39,218 nt of DNA from Burkholderiales bacterium (lineage in GTDB: Bacteria; Pseudomonadota; Gammaproteobacteria; Burkholderiales; Thiobacteraceae), in contig JAUXTZ010000099.1 in NCBI GenBank assembly GCA_030681095.1, positions 1 through 39,218 of the forward strand, written 5' to 3'. The notes below the pieces were generated by a model. That model saw only the letters and a program-made list of their open reading frames with translations, had not been told where the DNA came from and searched no databases. Below are positions 17,951 through 26,430 of the stretch, in pieces. Each line of letters begins with the position of its first letter. The first letter of the stretch is position 1. The translations under genes were made by a program, and so were the position numbers.

Positions 17951-18397
17951 ATGGCTATCGGCACAAATGACTCAATCGTAAAAGTGGGCACGCAACTCAC
18001 GTTGGAGAGCGCAGGCGGAGCGATCGCCAATAACACTATCGTCGCCGCTGCGACCGCCTACGACATCTCGGCAAACGGTAATGCGCCCCATGTGGACGCG
18101 GCGCTGATGATCCAATACACCACAGCCCCAGCCGTCAACACCACGCTCAATCTCTACGCAGCCGAGCAAGACATCGACAGCACCAATGATGAGCAAGTTC
18201 CAACGACGACCTACAAGCCGAAGTACATTTGCTCGTTCACTGTCAACGCAGTGACCACCGCTCAGTACCTGGACAAGTTTCTGCGCAACGTTCCACGTAA
18301 CGCCAAATACTCGCTGCACAACAACGGAACCGGTCAGTCGGTCAACGCGAACTGGACGCTGAAATTCACGCCACGCACCATTGGCCCATCCGCGTAA
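17951..18397 (+). CDS. Hypothetical phage (structural?) protein
   Basis: 148 aa, beta-rich Thr/Asn/Ala pattern; operon context. Confidence 0.55.
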   Translation: MAIGTNDSIVKVGTQLTLESAGGAIANNTIVAAATAYDISANGNAPHVDAALMIQYTTAPAVNTTLNLYAAEQDIDSTNDEQVPTTTYKPKYICSFTVNAVTTAQYLDKFLRNVPRNAKYSLHNNGTGQSVNANWTLKFTPRTIGPSA

Positions 18398-18406
18398 GGG
18401 CGATCA

Positions 18407-19963
18407 ATGATTCTAGTGCAGGATCAGCGGATATGGACTGAGCAGCCTCAATACCCTGTCGGCGTCGACAAAGACCATCCGTTATTTCCAGAGCTTGTTC
18501 GAGCCATTGTTGTTCCCGAGAATTATGACGCATGCACAGATACCGTAGGCACATTAAATAATGTTGCGGCGATCTTGGGGACGCCATATGGTGTGTCACC
18601 CATCTATAACACGACAACGGCAAAAACCGGTTTAGAATTTAACAACACAACTCTTTCGCATTCCACCGAATATACGATTGCGGCACTTGCCGCTCCGTCG
18701 GCCGAAGCCCGCAGGTCGGAATTCTATTTCGAGGGAGATGTATCCGGTTCACCCTATAGTCAGTTTGCTCTTAGTGCCAATTTTTGGCCGAATAATAATG
18801 TTGCCTCGGCTGGCCGCTTTGCGCTGGTGGGGTATGGTAGTCCTGGTTGGGTAACACAGTCTTGCAGCGGCACTACTAAAATTGACGGTAACTTCCATTG
18901 GTTTGTGGGTTGTCGCGACAATATTGATGCCAAAGTCTATTTGGATGGTACTGAAGTATCTGAGTCCGGTGGTCTGGTCACTGCTGGTGACGTTAACATT
19001 GATGGCAAAACGTCGGGGATAGGCGGCGAGTGGCCCTCCGCTGGGGCTGGTGCTAATTTTCCAATCATTGCCGTTTTCGTCTGGAGAAGGAAATTAACTG
19101 CTGCGGAAATAAAGGCATATTTTTCAGATTTTACTTCTGCCTTTAGTTTATTTGCTCCCGAAGATGATTATTCGCTCATGCCGAGTGCAGGGGGGGGCGC
19201 AGCCGCTTTAGCCGGTAACGCCGCTGCCGTAGCCGCTGCCGCAGGCGCGCCAACCACCGCGATTCCGTTCAACGGCGGCGCGGTATCCATCGCCACAATG
19301 ACTGGTTTGGCCACTACCGCAATCGATTTTGTGGGTGTAGCGACCGGCAGCGCTAACTCAGCGGGCGATCTTTTTACCCAGATCAAATTCGACGCGGCAG
19401 CACTGGCACAAGCCTTGGTGCAAGCCGGGATCGACACGGGCATCTCGTTTCTTGGCAATGCCACAGCGCAAGCGGGTGGGGGTGGCGATGTCACGATCCA
19501 GATCGCGATGCTAGCTGCCGCCATATCCAATGCGCTGGCGCAAGGCGCTTTGAGCGGCGGTACCAGCGGCTTCGCGAGCGATGCGGGTGCGCGGGCACAA
19601 GTAACGGGTGAGCTGACTACCGCCACCCCGCTTATTGGCGATCCAAAAGCTTATGCGGGCGCGTCGGGCAATATCACCAACATCATTCAAGTTGTAGCCG
19701 CGTCCGGGGCGATCAGCAACGTAACCGGTGATCTTACGGCGTCGATCACATTTACCGCGCAAGCGTTGGCCCAGGCACTGAGCCAGGCATTCCTCACGAT
19801 CCAGATTCGCTTCGCGGGCACAGCGCTGGCGCAAGCGCAAGCCAACGGCACGCTCGCCGGCACCGCACCAAAGCCCTCGCCCAACCCACGCTATATGGTT
19901 GAGATCGAGCCGCGCCTGTATGAGGCCGAGATCGCACCACGCCTGTACGAGGTGGCGGCATGA
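18407..19963 (+). CDS. LamG/ConA-like domain protein with C-terminal 20-residue repeats (fibre/adhesin candidate)
   Basis: N-terminal half ends FWPNNN..HWFVGCRDNIDAKVYLDGTEVSESGG..FVWRRKLTAAEIKAYF, typical LamG-type closure; C-terminal Ala-rich 20-aa repeats. Confidence 0.75.
   Translation: MILVQDQRIWTEQPQYPVGVDKDHPLFPELVRAIVVPENYDACTDTVGTLNNVAAILGTPYGVSPIYNTTTAKTGLEFNNTTLSHSTEYTIAALAAPSAEARRSEFYFEGDVSGSPYSQFALSANFWPNNNVASAGRFALVGYGSPGWVTQSCSGTTKIDGNFHWFVGCRDNIDAKVYLDGTEVSESGGLVTAGDVNIDGKTSGIGGEWPSAGAGANFPIIAVFVWRRKLTAAEIKAYFSDFTSAFSLFAPEDDYSLMPSAGGGAAALAGNAAAVAAAAGAPTTAIPFNGGAVSIATMTGLATTAIDFVGVATGSANSAGDLFTQIKFDAAALAQALVQAGIDTGISFLGNATAQAGGGGDVTIQIAMLAAAISNALAQGALSGGTSGFASDAGARAQVTGELTTATPLIGDPKAYAGASGNITNIIQVVAASGAISNVTGDLTASITFTAQALAQALSQAFLTIQIRFAGTALAQAQANGTLAGTAPKPSPNPRYMVEIEPRLYEAEIAPRLYEVAA
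19202..19864 (+). repeat. Degenerate 60-bp/20-residue tandem repeats inside the LamG-like gene
   Basis: Units start at 19262, 19322, 19382, 19442, 19502, 19562, 19625, 19685, 19745, 19805 with pattern I-x-F-x-G-x-A-x-A-x-A-...-G-x-L-T-T-x. Confidence 0.8.
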
Positions 19964-20277
19964 GCTATCGCATCGCAAATTGGCCCGATAAAGCACCCGC
20001 CGAAAAGGTGTGGCTGACCTTCAAATACAAACGCGGCTTAGCGCCTGGCGAATCGGTCACGTCGGTGGCCATGATCGTTACGCTAAAAGGGGGCGTGGAT
20101 GCAAGCCCAGCGCTGATTTTGGATGGCGTGCCGGTGCTGCTCGCCGATGGCCGCGTGATGCAGCGCATCAAAGATGGCATCCATTTGGCGGCGTATATGG
20201 TGCTCTGCAAAGCCACGACATCTACTGGTCAGATTTTAGTGTTAGCCGGAGTCATACCGGTTAGGGAGATTGCATGA
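19960..20277 (+). CDS. Hypothetical phage protein
   Basis: 105 aa ORF with 4-nt overlaps on both sides. Confidence 0.6.
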   Translation: MSYRIANWPDKAPAEKVWLTFKYKRGLAPGESVTSVAMIVTLKGGVDASPALILDGVPVLLADGRVMQRIKDGIHLAAYMVLCKATTSTGQILVLAGVIPVREIA

Positions 20278-20615
20278 ATTATGTGGCACTAGATTTTTGG
20301 TGGAAAGTGGGCATCACCGTCCTTAACGCAGGCTTTTGCATTTACATGTACCTGGTGACACGCAACCGCGTCACCAACGAACGCATTAGCAAGCTGCAAG
20401 AGAATGTGGATACCCGGCTCGACAATCACGGTGATCGGTTGGCCCGCATCGAGCAAGATGCCCGCCACGCCCCGACGCACGAGGATTTAAAGCGCATCCA
20501 TACCCGCATCGACGAAACCGCAAAATCTCTCGCCCGCATTGAGGGTGAGTTCGCGGGCACCAATCACACGCTGAATTTGATTCATGAATATTTGCTGAAT
20601 GGGAACAATAAATGA
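20274..20615 (+). CDS. DUF2730 family protein (Mu gp25-like)
   Basis: N-terminal TM, then NERISKLQENVDTRLDNHGDRLARIEQDARHAPTHEDLKRIHTRIDE. Confidence 0.85.
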   Translation: MNYVALDFWWKVGITVLNAGFCIYMYLVTRNRVTNERISKLQENVDTRLDNHGDRLARIEQDARHAPTHEDLKRIHTRIDETAKSLARIEGEFAGTNHTLNLIHEYLLNGNNK

Positions 20616-20908
20616 GCTACGCCGATATCGTCGAAGCCGATCGCCGCCTGGTGATCCTCAAGGTGCTGCAAAACAGCACCGCCTACGCCTGCAACGAGCA
20701 CTTGCTCGGCACGCTGGCGGGTTCGTTCGGTCATGTCGTCACTAACGACCGGCTGCGCACCGATCTCGCCTGGCTCGTCGAGCAGGGCTTGATTACGCTA
20801 TGCGAAGTATCCGGTGTGCAGATCGCGACCCTCCTGCAACGTGGGCTCGATGTCGCCCAAGGCCGCGCCCACGTACCCGGCGTCAAACGCCCGGCACCCG
20901 GAGCCTAG
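20612..20908 (+). CDS. Mu gp26-like phage protein
   Basis: RLVILKVLQNSTAYACNEHLLGTLAGSFGHVVTNDRLRTDLAWLVEQGLIT; position before DUF3486. Confidence 0.8.
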   Translation: MSYADIVEADRRLVILKVLQNSTAYACNEHLLGTLAGSFGHVVTNDRLRTDLAWLVEQGLITLCEVSGVQIATLLQRGLDVAQGRAHVPGVKRPAPGA

Positions 20909-20909
20909 C

Positions 20910-21434
20910 GTGGCGCGCGGCCGCAAGAACACCGTCGTCACGCTCGACCCGCGCATCCGCGAGTCGGTCGATACCGCTATCCGCGAGGGCCGTGCCACTA
21001 TCGACGATATCGTCGCCATCATCCGCGCGATGGGTGGCGATGCTTCGCGCTCGGCCGTGGGCCGCTACAAGCAGCAGGCCGAATCGCAGATGCAAAAATA
21101 CCGCGAGGCGCAAGAGATCGCCAAGGTATGGATCGGCAAGCTCGCCACCGACCCCGAGGGCGACGTCGGACGCTTGCTCTCAGAGATGCTACGCACCGCA
21201 GCCTTTCAGACCATCGGCGACATGGAAGCTGCCGGGCCGATGGATTTGATGCTGCTGGCCAAAGCGTTAAAGGATTTGGCGGGTGCGGACAAGTTAACGG
21301 CGGAGCGCATCCTCAAAGTGCGCACGGAAGCGGCGAAAGAAGCGGCAGAGAAAGTCGCGGCCGTGGGCAAGGCAAAGGGCTTGAGCAAAGAAACTGTCGA
21401 GGAATTGCGGCGCGAGATTCTGGGGGTGAGATGA
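20910..21434 (+). CDS. DUF3486 family protein (Mu gp27-like, putative small terminase)
   Basis: GTG 20910; VARGRKNTVVTLDPRIRESVDTAIREGRATIDDIVAIIRAMGGDASRSAVGRYKQ. Confidence 0.88.
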   Translation: MARGRKNTVVTLDPRIRESVDTAIREGRATIDDIVAIIRAMGGDASRSAVGRYKQQAESQMQKYREAQEIAKVWIGKLATDPEGDVGRLLSEMLRTAAFQTIGDMEAAGPMDLMLLAKALKDLAGADKLTAERILKVRTEAAKEAAEKVAAVGKAKGLSKETVEELRREILGVR

Positions 21435-21589
21435 AAAACAGAGAACGTGGTTTCATCGATAGAGATGCATTCATGGGTATGTTCATCGGCCTGATCGTGA
21501 TCGGTATCGCCATCGGCGGCCTGTTGTTCCTCGGCGTGCCCTGGCTGTGGCATCTTCTCAAGCCGTGGATTCATACGGTCACCGGCTGA
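21431..21589 (+). CDS. Small TM protein (hypothetical)
   Basis: 52 aa, MGMFIGLIVIGIAIGGLLFLGVPWLWHLL; ATGA overlaps both sides. Confidence 0.6.
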   Translation: MKNRERGFIDRDAFMGMFIGLIVIGIAIGGLLFLGVPWLWHLLKPWIHTVTG

Positions 21590-23148
21590 TGACCGACCCG
21601 CTTTCTCGCCTCGATCCACCCAGCGCCGCCGCTCTGCCGCCGGCGCTGCTGCCTTATCAGCAACGCTGGATCGCCGACACGTCACCATTCAAGCTGATGG
21701 AGAAAGGCCGACGCACGGGTATCACCTGGGCGGAAGCTTCCGACAATGTGCTGATCGCGGCCGCCGAGAAATCGGCGGGCGGACAAAACGTGTACTACAT
21801 CGGCACCGATCAGGAGATGACCGAGGAATACATCCAGGCCTGCGCTATGTGGGCCAAGGCATTCAACCGCGCGGCGGGTGAGATCGAATCGGGTTTTTGG
21901 GATGAAGAAAAAGAAGACCGGCACATTCGCACCTTCTCCATCCGCTTTCCCAGCGGGCACAAGATACTGGCGCTAGCCTCGCGCCCGCGCAAGCTGCGTG
22001 GCCGCCAAGGCGTGCTGGTCGGCGACGAGGCGGCGTTCCAGGATGAGCTGGGCGAGCTAATCAAAGCGGCGATGGCCTTCCTCATCTGGGGCGGCAAGGT
22101 GCGCATCATCAGCACCCATGACGGCGAAGACAACCAATTCAACGATCTGATCAACGATGTCCGCGCGGGTAAGCGCAAGGGTAACGTGCATCGCGTGACC
22201 TTTCGCGAAGCGGTGGCAGAAGGCTTATATCGCCGCGTCTGCTTTCGGCGCGGTACCGAGTGGAGCCAGGCCGAGGAAGATGCCTGGGTGCAGGATGTTT
22301 ACGAGTACTACGGCAACGATGCGGATGAAGAGCTGGATGTGATCCCGGCATCGGGCAGCGGCATCTTCTTGGCCTCCGCCCTGATCCTCTCCCGCATGTC
22401 GCCCGATACGCCGCTGGTGCGCGGCGCCTGGAAATCCGAATTCGCCATGATCCACGACAAGCTGCGCGAGATCGAAGTCGCCGACTGGTGCGAGGATAAT
22501 CTGCTGCCGCATCTGCGTGAGCTTGATCCAGAGCGCGCCCACGGCATTGGCCTGGACTTCGGCCGCCTGCGCGACCTGACCGTGCTGCCCGTGATCGAAG
22601 AAGGCAAGACCATGAAAAACCGTGTGCGCCTGTGGATCGAGCTGGCCAACTGCCCTTACCGGCAGCAGGAGCAGATCCTCAAGTACGTGATCGATCGCCT
22701 GCCGCGCTTCCGCAAGGGCGCGCTGGATGCCACCGGCAATGGCCTGGCTTTGGCGGAATACGCCCAGCAGCAATACGGCACCATGCGCATCGAGGCGGTG
22801 AAGCTCTCCGATACGTTCTACCTGGAAAACATGCCGCACTTCCAGGCCGCGTTCCAGGACGGCACGATCAGCGAGATCCCGAAAGACGACGAGATCCGCG
22901 ACGACCTGCGCGCGCTCAAGAAAATTCGCGGCGTGCCCAAGCTCGGCCCGGCGCGCACCCAAACCGGCGGCGATAAGAAACAGCAGCGCCACGGCGACGG
23001 TGCGATCGCATTGTTCCTGGCTGATTTCGCCATGCGCCAGGATGTATCGCCCATCGAATACACCGAAGCGCCGCGCCACCGCGTATGGGATGGCCTGCCC
23101 GACGATGCAGACTTAGACGAAACCGAGTCGCCCGCCGGCGGCTGGTAG
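21589..23148 (+). CDS. Large terminase subunit (Mu gp28-like)
   Basis: PYQQRWIADTSPFKLMEKGRRTGITWAEA ... VLVGDEAAFQD ... IISTHDGEDNQFNDLI ... HGIGLDFGRLRDLTV. Confidence 0.94.
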   Translation: MTDPLSRLDPPSAAALPPALLPYQQRWIADTSPFKLMEKGRRTGITWAEASDNVLIAAAEKSAGGQNVYYIGTDQEMTEEYIQACAMWAKAFNRAAGEIESGFWDEEKEDRHIRTFSIRFPSGHKILALASRPRKLRGRQGVLVGDEAAFQDELGELIKAAMAFLIWGGKVRIISTHDGEDNQFNDLINDVRAGKRKGNVHRVTFREAVAEGLYRRVCFRRGTEWSQAEEDAWVQDVYEYYGNDADEELDVIPASGSGIFLASALILSRMSPDTPLVRGAWKSEFAMIHDKLREIEVADWCEDNLLPHLRELDPERAHGIGLDFGRLRDLTVLPVIEEGKTMKNRVRLWIELANCPYRQQEQILKYVIDRLPRFRKGALDATGNGLALAEYAQQQYGTMRIEAVKLSDTFYLENMPHFQAAFQDGTISEIPKDDEIRDDLRALKKIRGVPKLGPARTQTGGDKKQQRHGDGAIALFLADFAMRQDVSPIEYTEAPRHRVWDGLPDDADLDETESPAGGW

Positions 23149-23156
23149 GAGGAAAC

Positions 23157-24728
23157 ATGGCACAAATACTGGATCAATACGGAAAACCAATCGATCGCGG
23201 CGTGTTGCGCGAGCCGCAAACGTCCAAGCTCGGCTATCTGGCGCAGGAATTCGCCACGCATCCCTCGCGCGGGCTCACGCCCGCCAAGCTCGCTGGCATT
23301 TTACAGGACGCCGAATTAGGCAACCTCACCGCGCAAGCCGATCTCTTCATCGACATGGAAGAGAAAGACGCCCACATTTTCAGCGAGATGAGCAAACGCA
23401 AGCGCGCCATGCTCACCTTGGACTGGGAGATCAAGCCGCCGCGCAATGCCAGCAAGGCCGAGGAAGACGATGCCGCTTATCTGACGGAAGTGTTCCAGGA
23501 CTTGGAGAATTTCGACGATGTGGCGCTCGATGCGCTGGACGGAATCGGCCACGGCTTTAGCGCATTGGAGATCGAGTGGAAGATGCTCGGCCGCGAATGG
23601 CTGCCGGGCAAGATCGAGCATCGCCCGCAGGGGTGGTTCCAGCTCGACCGCGCCACGCATTCGCAATTGCGCCTGCGCGATTTCAGCCCGGATGGCGCGG
23701 AGTTGCAGCCCTTCGGCTGGATACTCCACACCCACAAAGCGAAAAGCGGCTATGTCTCGCGCAGCGGATTGCACCGCATCTTGTCCTGGCCGTACCTGTT
23801 CAAGAATTACAGCGTGCGCGACCTGGCTGAGTTTTTGGAGATCTACGGCTTGCCGCTGCGCCTGGGCAAATACCCGCCGGGTGCGAGCGATCAAGAGAAG
23901 GTGACGCTGCTGCGCGCCGTCGCCGGCATCGGCCACAACGCTGCCGGCATCATCCCCGAGGGCATGTCAATCGAGTTCGAGGAAGCCGCCAAGGGCACGC
24001 AAGACCCGTTCGAGGCCATGATCAACTGGTGCGAGCGCAGCCAGAGCAAGACCATCCTCGGCGGCACGCTCACCAGCCAGGCCGACGGCAAGAGCAGCAC
24101 CAACGCGCTCGGAAATGTGCACAACGAAGTGCGCCACGATCTGCTGGCGTCTGACGCCAAGCAGCTCGGCGGCACGCTGACCCATAAGCTGCTCTATCCC
24201 ATGCTCGCGATGAATCGCGGCGTGCGCGATCCGCGTCGCATCCCGCGCTTCATTTTCGATACGCAAGAACCCGAGGATCTGGCGCTGTTTGCCGAAGCTC
24301 TGCCGAAACTTACCGGCATCGGTATGAAAATCAAGAAAAGCTGGGCGCACGATAAGCTGCGCATCCCGGAGCCGGACGAAGACGACGAAGTACTGGGTGC
24401 GCCCGCGCCTGCCGCGCCGCCAATCGATCAGAAGCCACTGCCGGCGGCCAACCGTGCCGCGCTGAAATCCGATCCAGATCCGGCGCAAGATGCCTTCGAC
24501 GTGTTCGCCGAAGATCTCGCGTCGGAGTGGGAGCAAGTCACTGACCCGCTGGTGGCCCCGATCGAGCAGCTCGCGGCCGAGTGCAAGGATCTGCAAGAGT
24601 TTCAGGCGCGCCTGCCGGAGCTGATCGAGACAATGGACGCCGCCAAGCTCACCGCCGCGCTGGCCAAGGGGCAATTCGCCGCCGCCGTGTGGGGCCGTAT
24701 CGGCGGCGACAATCGCGGCGATAAGTAA
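23157..24728 (+). CDS. DUF935 portal protein (Mu gp29-like)
   Basis: ILDQYGKPI...LTPAKLAGILQDAELGNLTAQADLFIDMEEKDAHIFSEMSKRKRAML...GLPLRLGKYP; GGAGG upstream of ATG 23157. Confidence 0.94.
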   Translation: MAQILDQYGKPIDRGVLREPQTSKLGYLAQEFATHPSRGLTPAKLAGILQDAELGNLTAQADLFIDMEEKDAHIFSEMSKRKRAMLTLDWEIKPPRNASKAEEDDAAYLTEVFQDLENFDDVALDALDGIGHGFSALEIEWKMLGREWLPGKIEHRPQGWFQLDRATHSQLRLRDFSPDGAELQPFGWILHTHKAKSGYVSRSGLHRILSWPYLFKNYSVRDLAEFLEIYGLPLRLGKYPPGASDQEKVTLLRAVAGIGHNAAGIIPEGMSIEFEEAAKGTQDPFEAMINWCERSQSKTILGGTLTSQADGKSSTNALGNVHNEVRHDLLASDAKQLGGTLTHKLLYPMLAMNRGVRDPRRIPRFIFDTQEPEDLALFAEALPKLTGIGMKIKKSWAHDKLRIPEPDEDDEVLGAPAPAAPPIDQKPLPAANRAALKSDPDPAQDAFDVFAEDLASEWEQVTDPLVAPIEQLAAECKDLQEFQARLPELIETMDAAKLTAALAKGQFAAAVWGRIGGDNRGDK

Positions 24729-24799
24729 TGCACCACAAGGGTACTCCGACTTTCTACGCCTGCGAGGCCACGCCTAAACGCGCGTCCTCGCAGGCGTGA
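24728..24799 (+). CDS. 23-codon mini-ORF coupling portal and MuF genes
   Basis: TAATG overlap with portal stop; MHHKGTPTFYACEATPKRASSQA*; TGA overlaps GTG 24796 (GTGA). Confidence 0.45.
   Translation: MHHKGTPTFYACEATPKRASSQA
24756..24797 (+). promoter_or_regulatory. Perfect 12-bp inverted repeat over the MuF start
   Basis: ACGCCTGCGAGG (24756-24767) / CCTCGCAGGCGT (24786-24797), 18-nt loop. Confidence 0.7.
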
Positions 24800-26076
24800 A
24801 AGATCGTATGCCCATCCGCTTCAAGGCGCTGCCGCCCGAGCAAGCGTTAAAGTTTTTTCGGCAGAAGGGCTTCGTGATCGGCTTCGACCATCGCGACGTG
24901 TGGCAGGCCGAGCAGCAAGCAGCCTTCACCGTGGCCAAGGCCATGCAGCTCGATCTGTTGCAAGATATCCGCGCCCAGGTGGATAGCGCGCTCGCTAATG
25001 GCACCACCTTGCAGCAGTTCAGCAAGGCGCTCAAGCCGAACCTGGTTGCGCGCGGCTGGTGGGGACGGGCAACCATGACCGACCCACTCACCGGCGAAGA
25101 CAAAGACGTGCAGCTCGGCAGCACGCGCCGCTTGAAAACCATCTACGACACCAATCTGCGCACGGCCCACGCAGAGGGCCAGTGGGCGCGCATTCAGGAA
25201 TCCAAGGCCAGCTTCCCTTACCTGATGTATGACGGCAATAACTCCGAACATCCGCGCCTGCAGCACGCCGCGTGGGATGGCTTGGTGATTCCAGCCGACG
25301 ACCCGTGGTGGCAATCGCACATGCCGGTGAAAGCCTGGGGCTGCAAGTGCCGCGTGATTCAGATGGGGCAGCGGCAGATCGATCGGCAAGGGTTGAAAGT
25401 GAGCGACGCGCCGGCTGAGAGCTACCGCGATTACATCAACAAGCGCACGGGCGAGACGCAGCGCATTCCAGGCGGCGTCGATCCGGCCTTCCACTACCCG
25501 CCAGGTGGTCGCTTGGAAAATCTCGGCAGGATGCTGGCAGGCAAGGTTGAGCAAGCGCCGGTCAAGGTCGGCGCGGCGGTGTTCCGCCAGGCGGCGCAGG
25601 CGGTCATGCCCGCGCTGATGCAGGATTACACCGGGTGGGTCAACGCCATAGACGGCGGCGGCAGCAAGGGCTTGGGTGCGCGGCGTGTGATTGGCGCTTA
25701 TTCCGAGAAAGTGGTGTCGGGCCTGGCCGAATTGGGCGTTGTGTTATCGAGCGCGGCCGTGTCGGTCGAGCAGCGCGAAGTCGCGCACCTGTTCGCCGAG
25801 GAACGCAAAGGCCGCAAATCCGTGGCGCGTGCTTTCGTCTATGCCTTGCCTGAAAAGCTATTGGCGCCGGCTGCCGTGATCTACGATGCAACGCCTGGCA
25901 GCGAGGCCATCCTGTACGTTTTCAAGCGGCCAGGCGGCAAATACTATCGCGTCGCCGTGCGGCCGAATTTCAAACTCAAGGGAGAGAACTACACTAACAG
26001 CGTGCGCAGCGGGCACATTGTCGAGCGGGATAATCTGTCGGGAAAGTATTTCACGGTACTGGAAGGGGAGCTTTAA
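24796..26076 (+). CDS. MuF-type head morphogenesis protein (gp30-like) with C-terminal extension
   Basis: ALPPEQALKFFRQKGF...TIYDTNLRTAHAEGQWARIQES..YLMYDGNNSEHPRLQHAAWDGLVIPADDPWWQSHMPVKAWGCKCRV; start GTG 24796 or ATG 24808. Confidence 0.93.
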   Translation: MKDRMPIRFKALPPEQALKFFRQKGFVIGFDHRDVWQAEQQAAFTVAKAMQLDLLQDIRAQVDSALANGTTLQQFSKALKPNLVARGWWGRATMTDPLTGEDKDVQLGSTRRLKTIYDTNLRTAHAEGQWARIQESKASFPYLMYDGNNSEHPRLQHAAWDGLVIPADDPWWQSHMPVKAWGCKCRVIQMGQRQIDRQGLKVSDAPAESYRDYINKRTGETQRIPGGVDPAFHYPPGGRLENLGRMLAGKVEQAPVKVGAAVFRQAAQAVMPALMQDYTGWVNAIDGGGSKGLGARRVIGAYSEKVVSGLAELGVVLSSAAVSVEQREVAHLFAEERKGRKSVARAFVYALPEKLLAPAAVIYDATPGSEAILYVFKRPGGKYYRVAVRPNFKLKGENYTNSVRSGHIVERDNLSGKYFTVLEGEL

Positions 26077-26358
26077 CCGCCGGGCGGGACGCCGTCCTGG
26101 TCGAACCAGGCGCCCCCGCATGATCCTCAGGTTTCCCCCAGGATATCTGCCGGCGCTTTTCCAGACACTCCGGCGGTCAAGGCAATGCCAGTATAGCCGA
26201 TTTTTCCACAAACCAAAAAACAGGCCCTGTGGCGAATTTACCCCCCGTTTGGCGGCCCATGTAGCCACCAAGTACCGATCGGCGTTTTTAACGCGGGTCT
26301 AACGCGGTTGACGGGCCTGTTCGTCGCCGAGTAATCTCCCCATCTCTCCCCAGCCGCC

Positions 26359-26402
26359 GGTCGACCGTTTTTTTTGGGGTGGTTCCGCCTCGGTTCCACC
26401 CC
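26359..26402 (+). terminator. Hairpin/T-run cluster before protease gene
   Basis: CGGTCGACCG followed by T8 (26368-26375), then GGGGTGG (26376-26382) / CCACCCC (26396-26402) stem. Confidence 0.45.
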
Positions 26403-26412
26403 CCCTCATTAG

Positions 26413-26430
26413 TAAAGCGCTTTAGCGGAT
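26413..26430 (+). promoter_or_regulatory. Candidate late-promoter/activator site upstream of protease/capsid operon
   Basis: TAAAGCGCTTTAGCGGAT; shares TAAANNNCTTTAGCGGAT with 15243-15260 at the same distance to the start codon. Confidence 0.6.

Noticed and set aside
19201-19215. GCTTTAGCCGG resembling the late-promoter motif
   Set aside because: Inside the LamG-like coding region, lacks the TAAA half and the GCGGAT tail, and no gene start follows at a fitting distance.
22225-23079. 284-aa minus-strand ORF opposite the terminase
   Set aside because: Shadow ORF; no RBS or domain pattern and antisense to a well-supported gene.
23967-24674. 235-aa minus-strand ORF opposite the portal gene
   Set aside because: Shadow ORF in high-GC coding sequence.
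24847-25554. 235-aa minus-strand ORF opposite MuF
   Set aside because: Shadow ORF; no recognisable motifs.
26100-26135. tRNA-like GGTCGAACC hairpin
   Set aside because: The short stem CCTGGT/ACCAGG with loop CGA lacks the T-loop consensus and no cloverleaf could be built around it.
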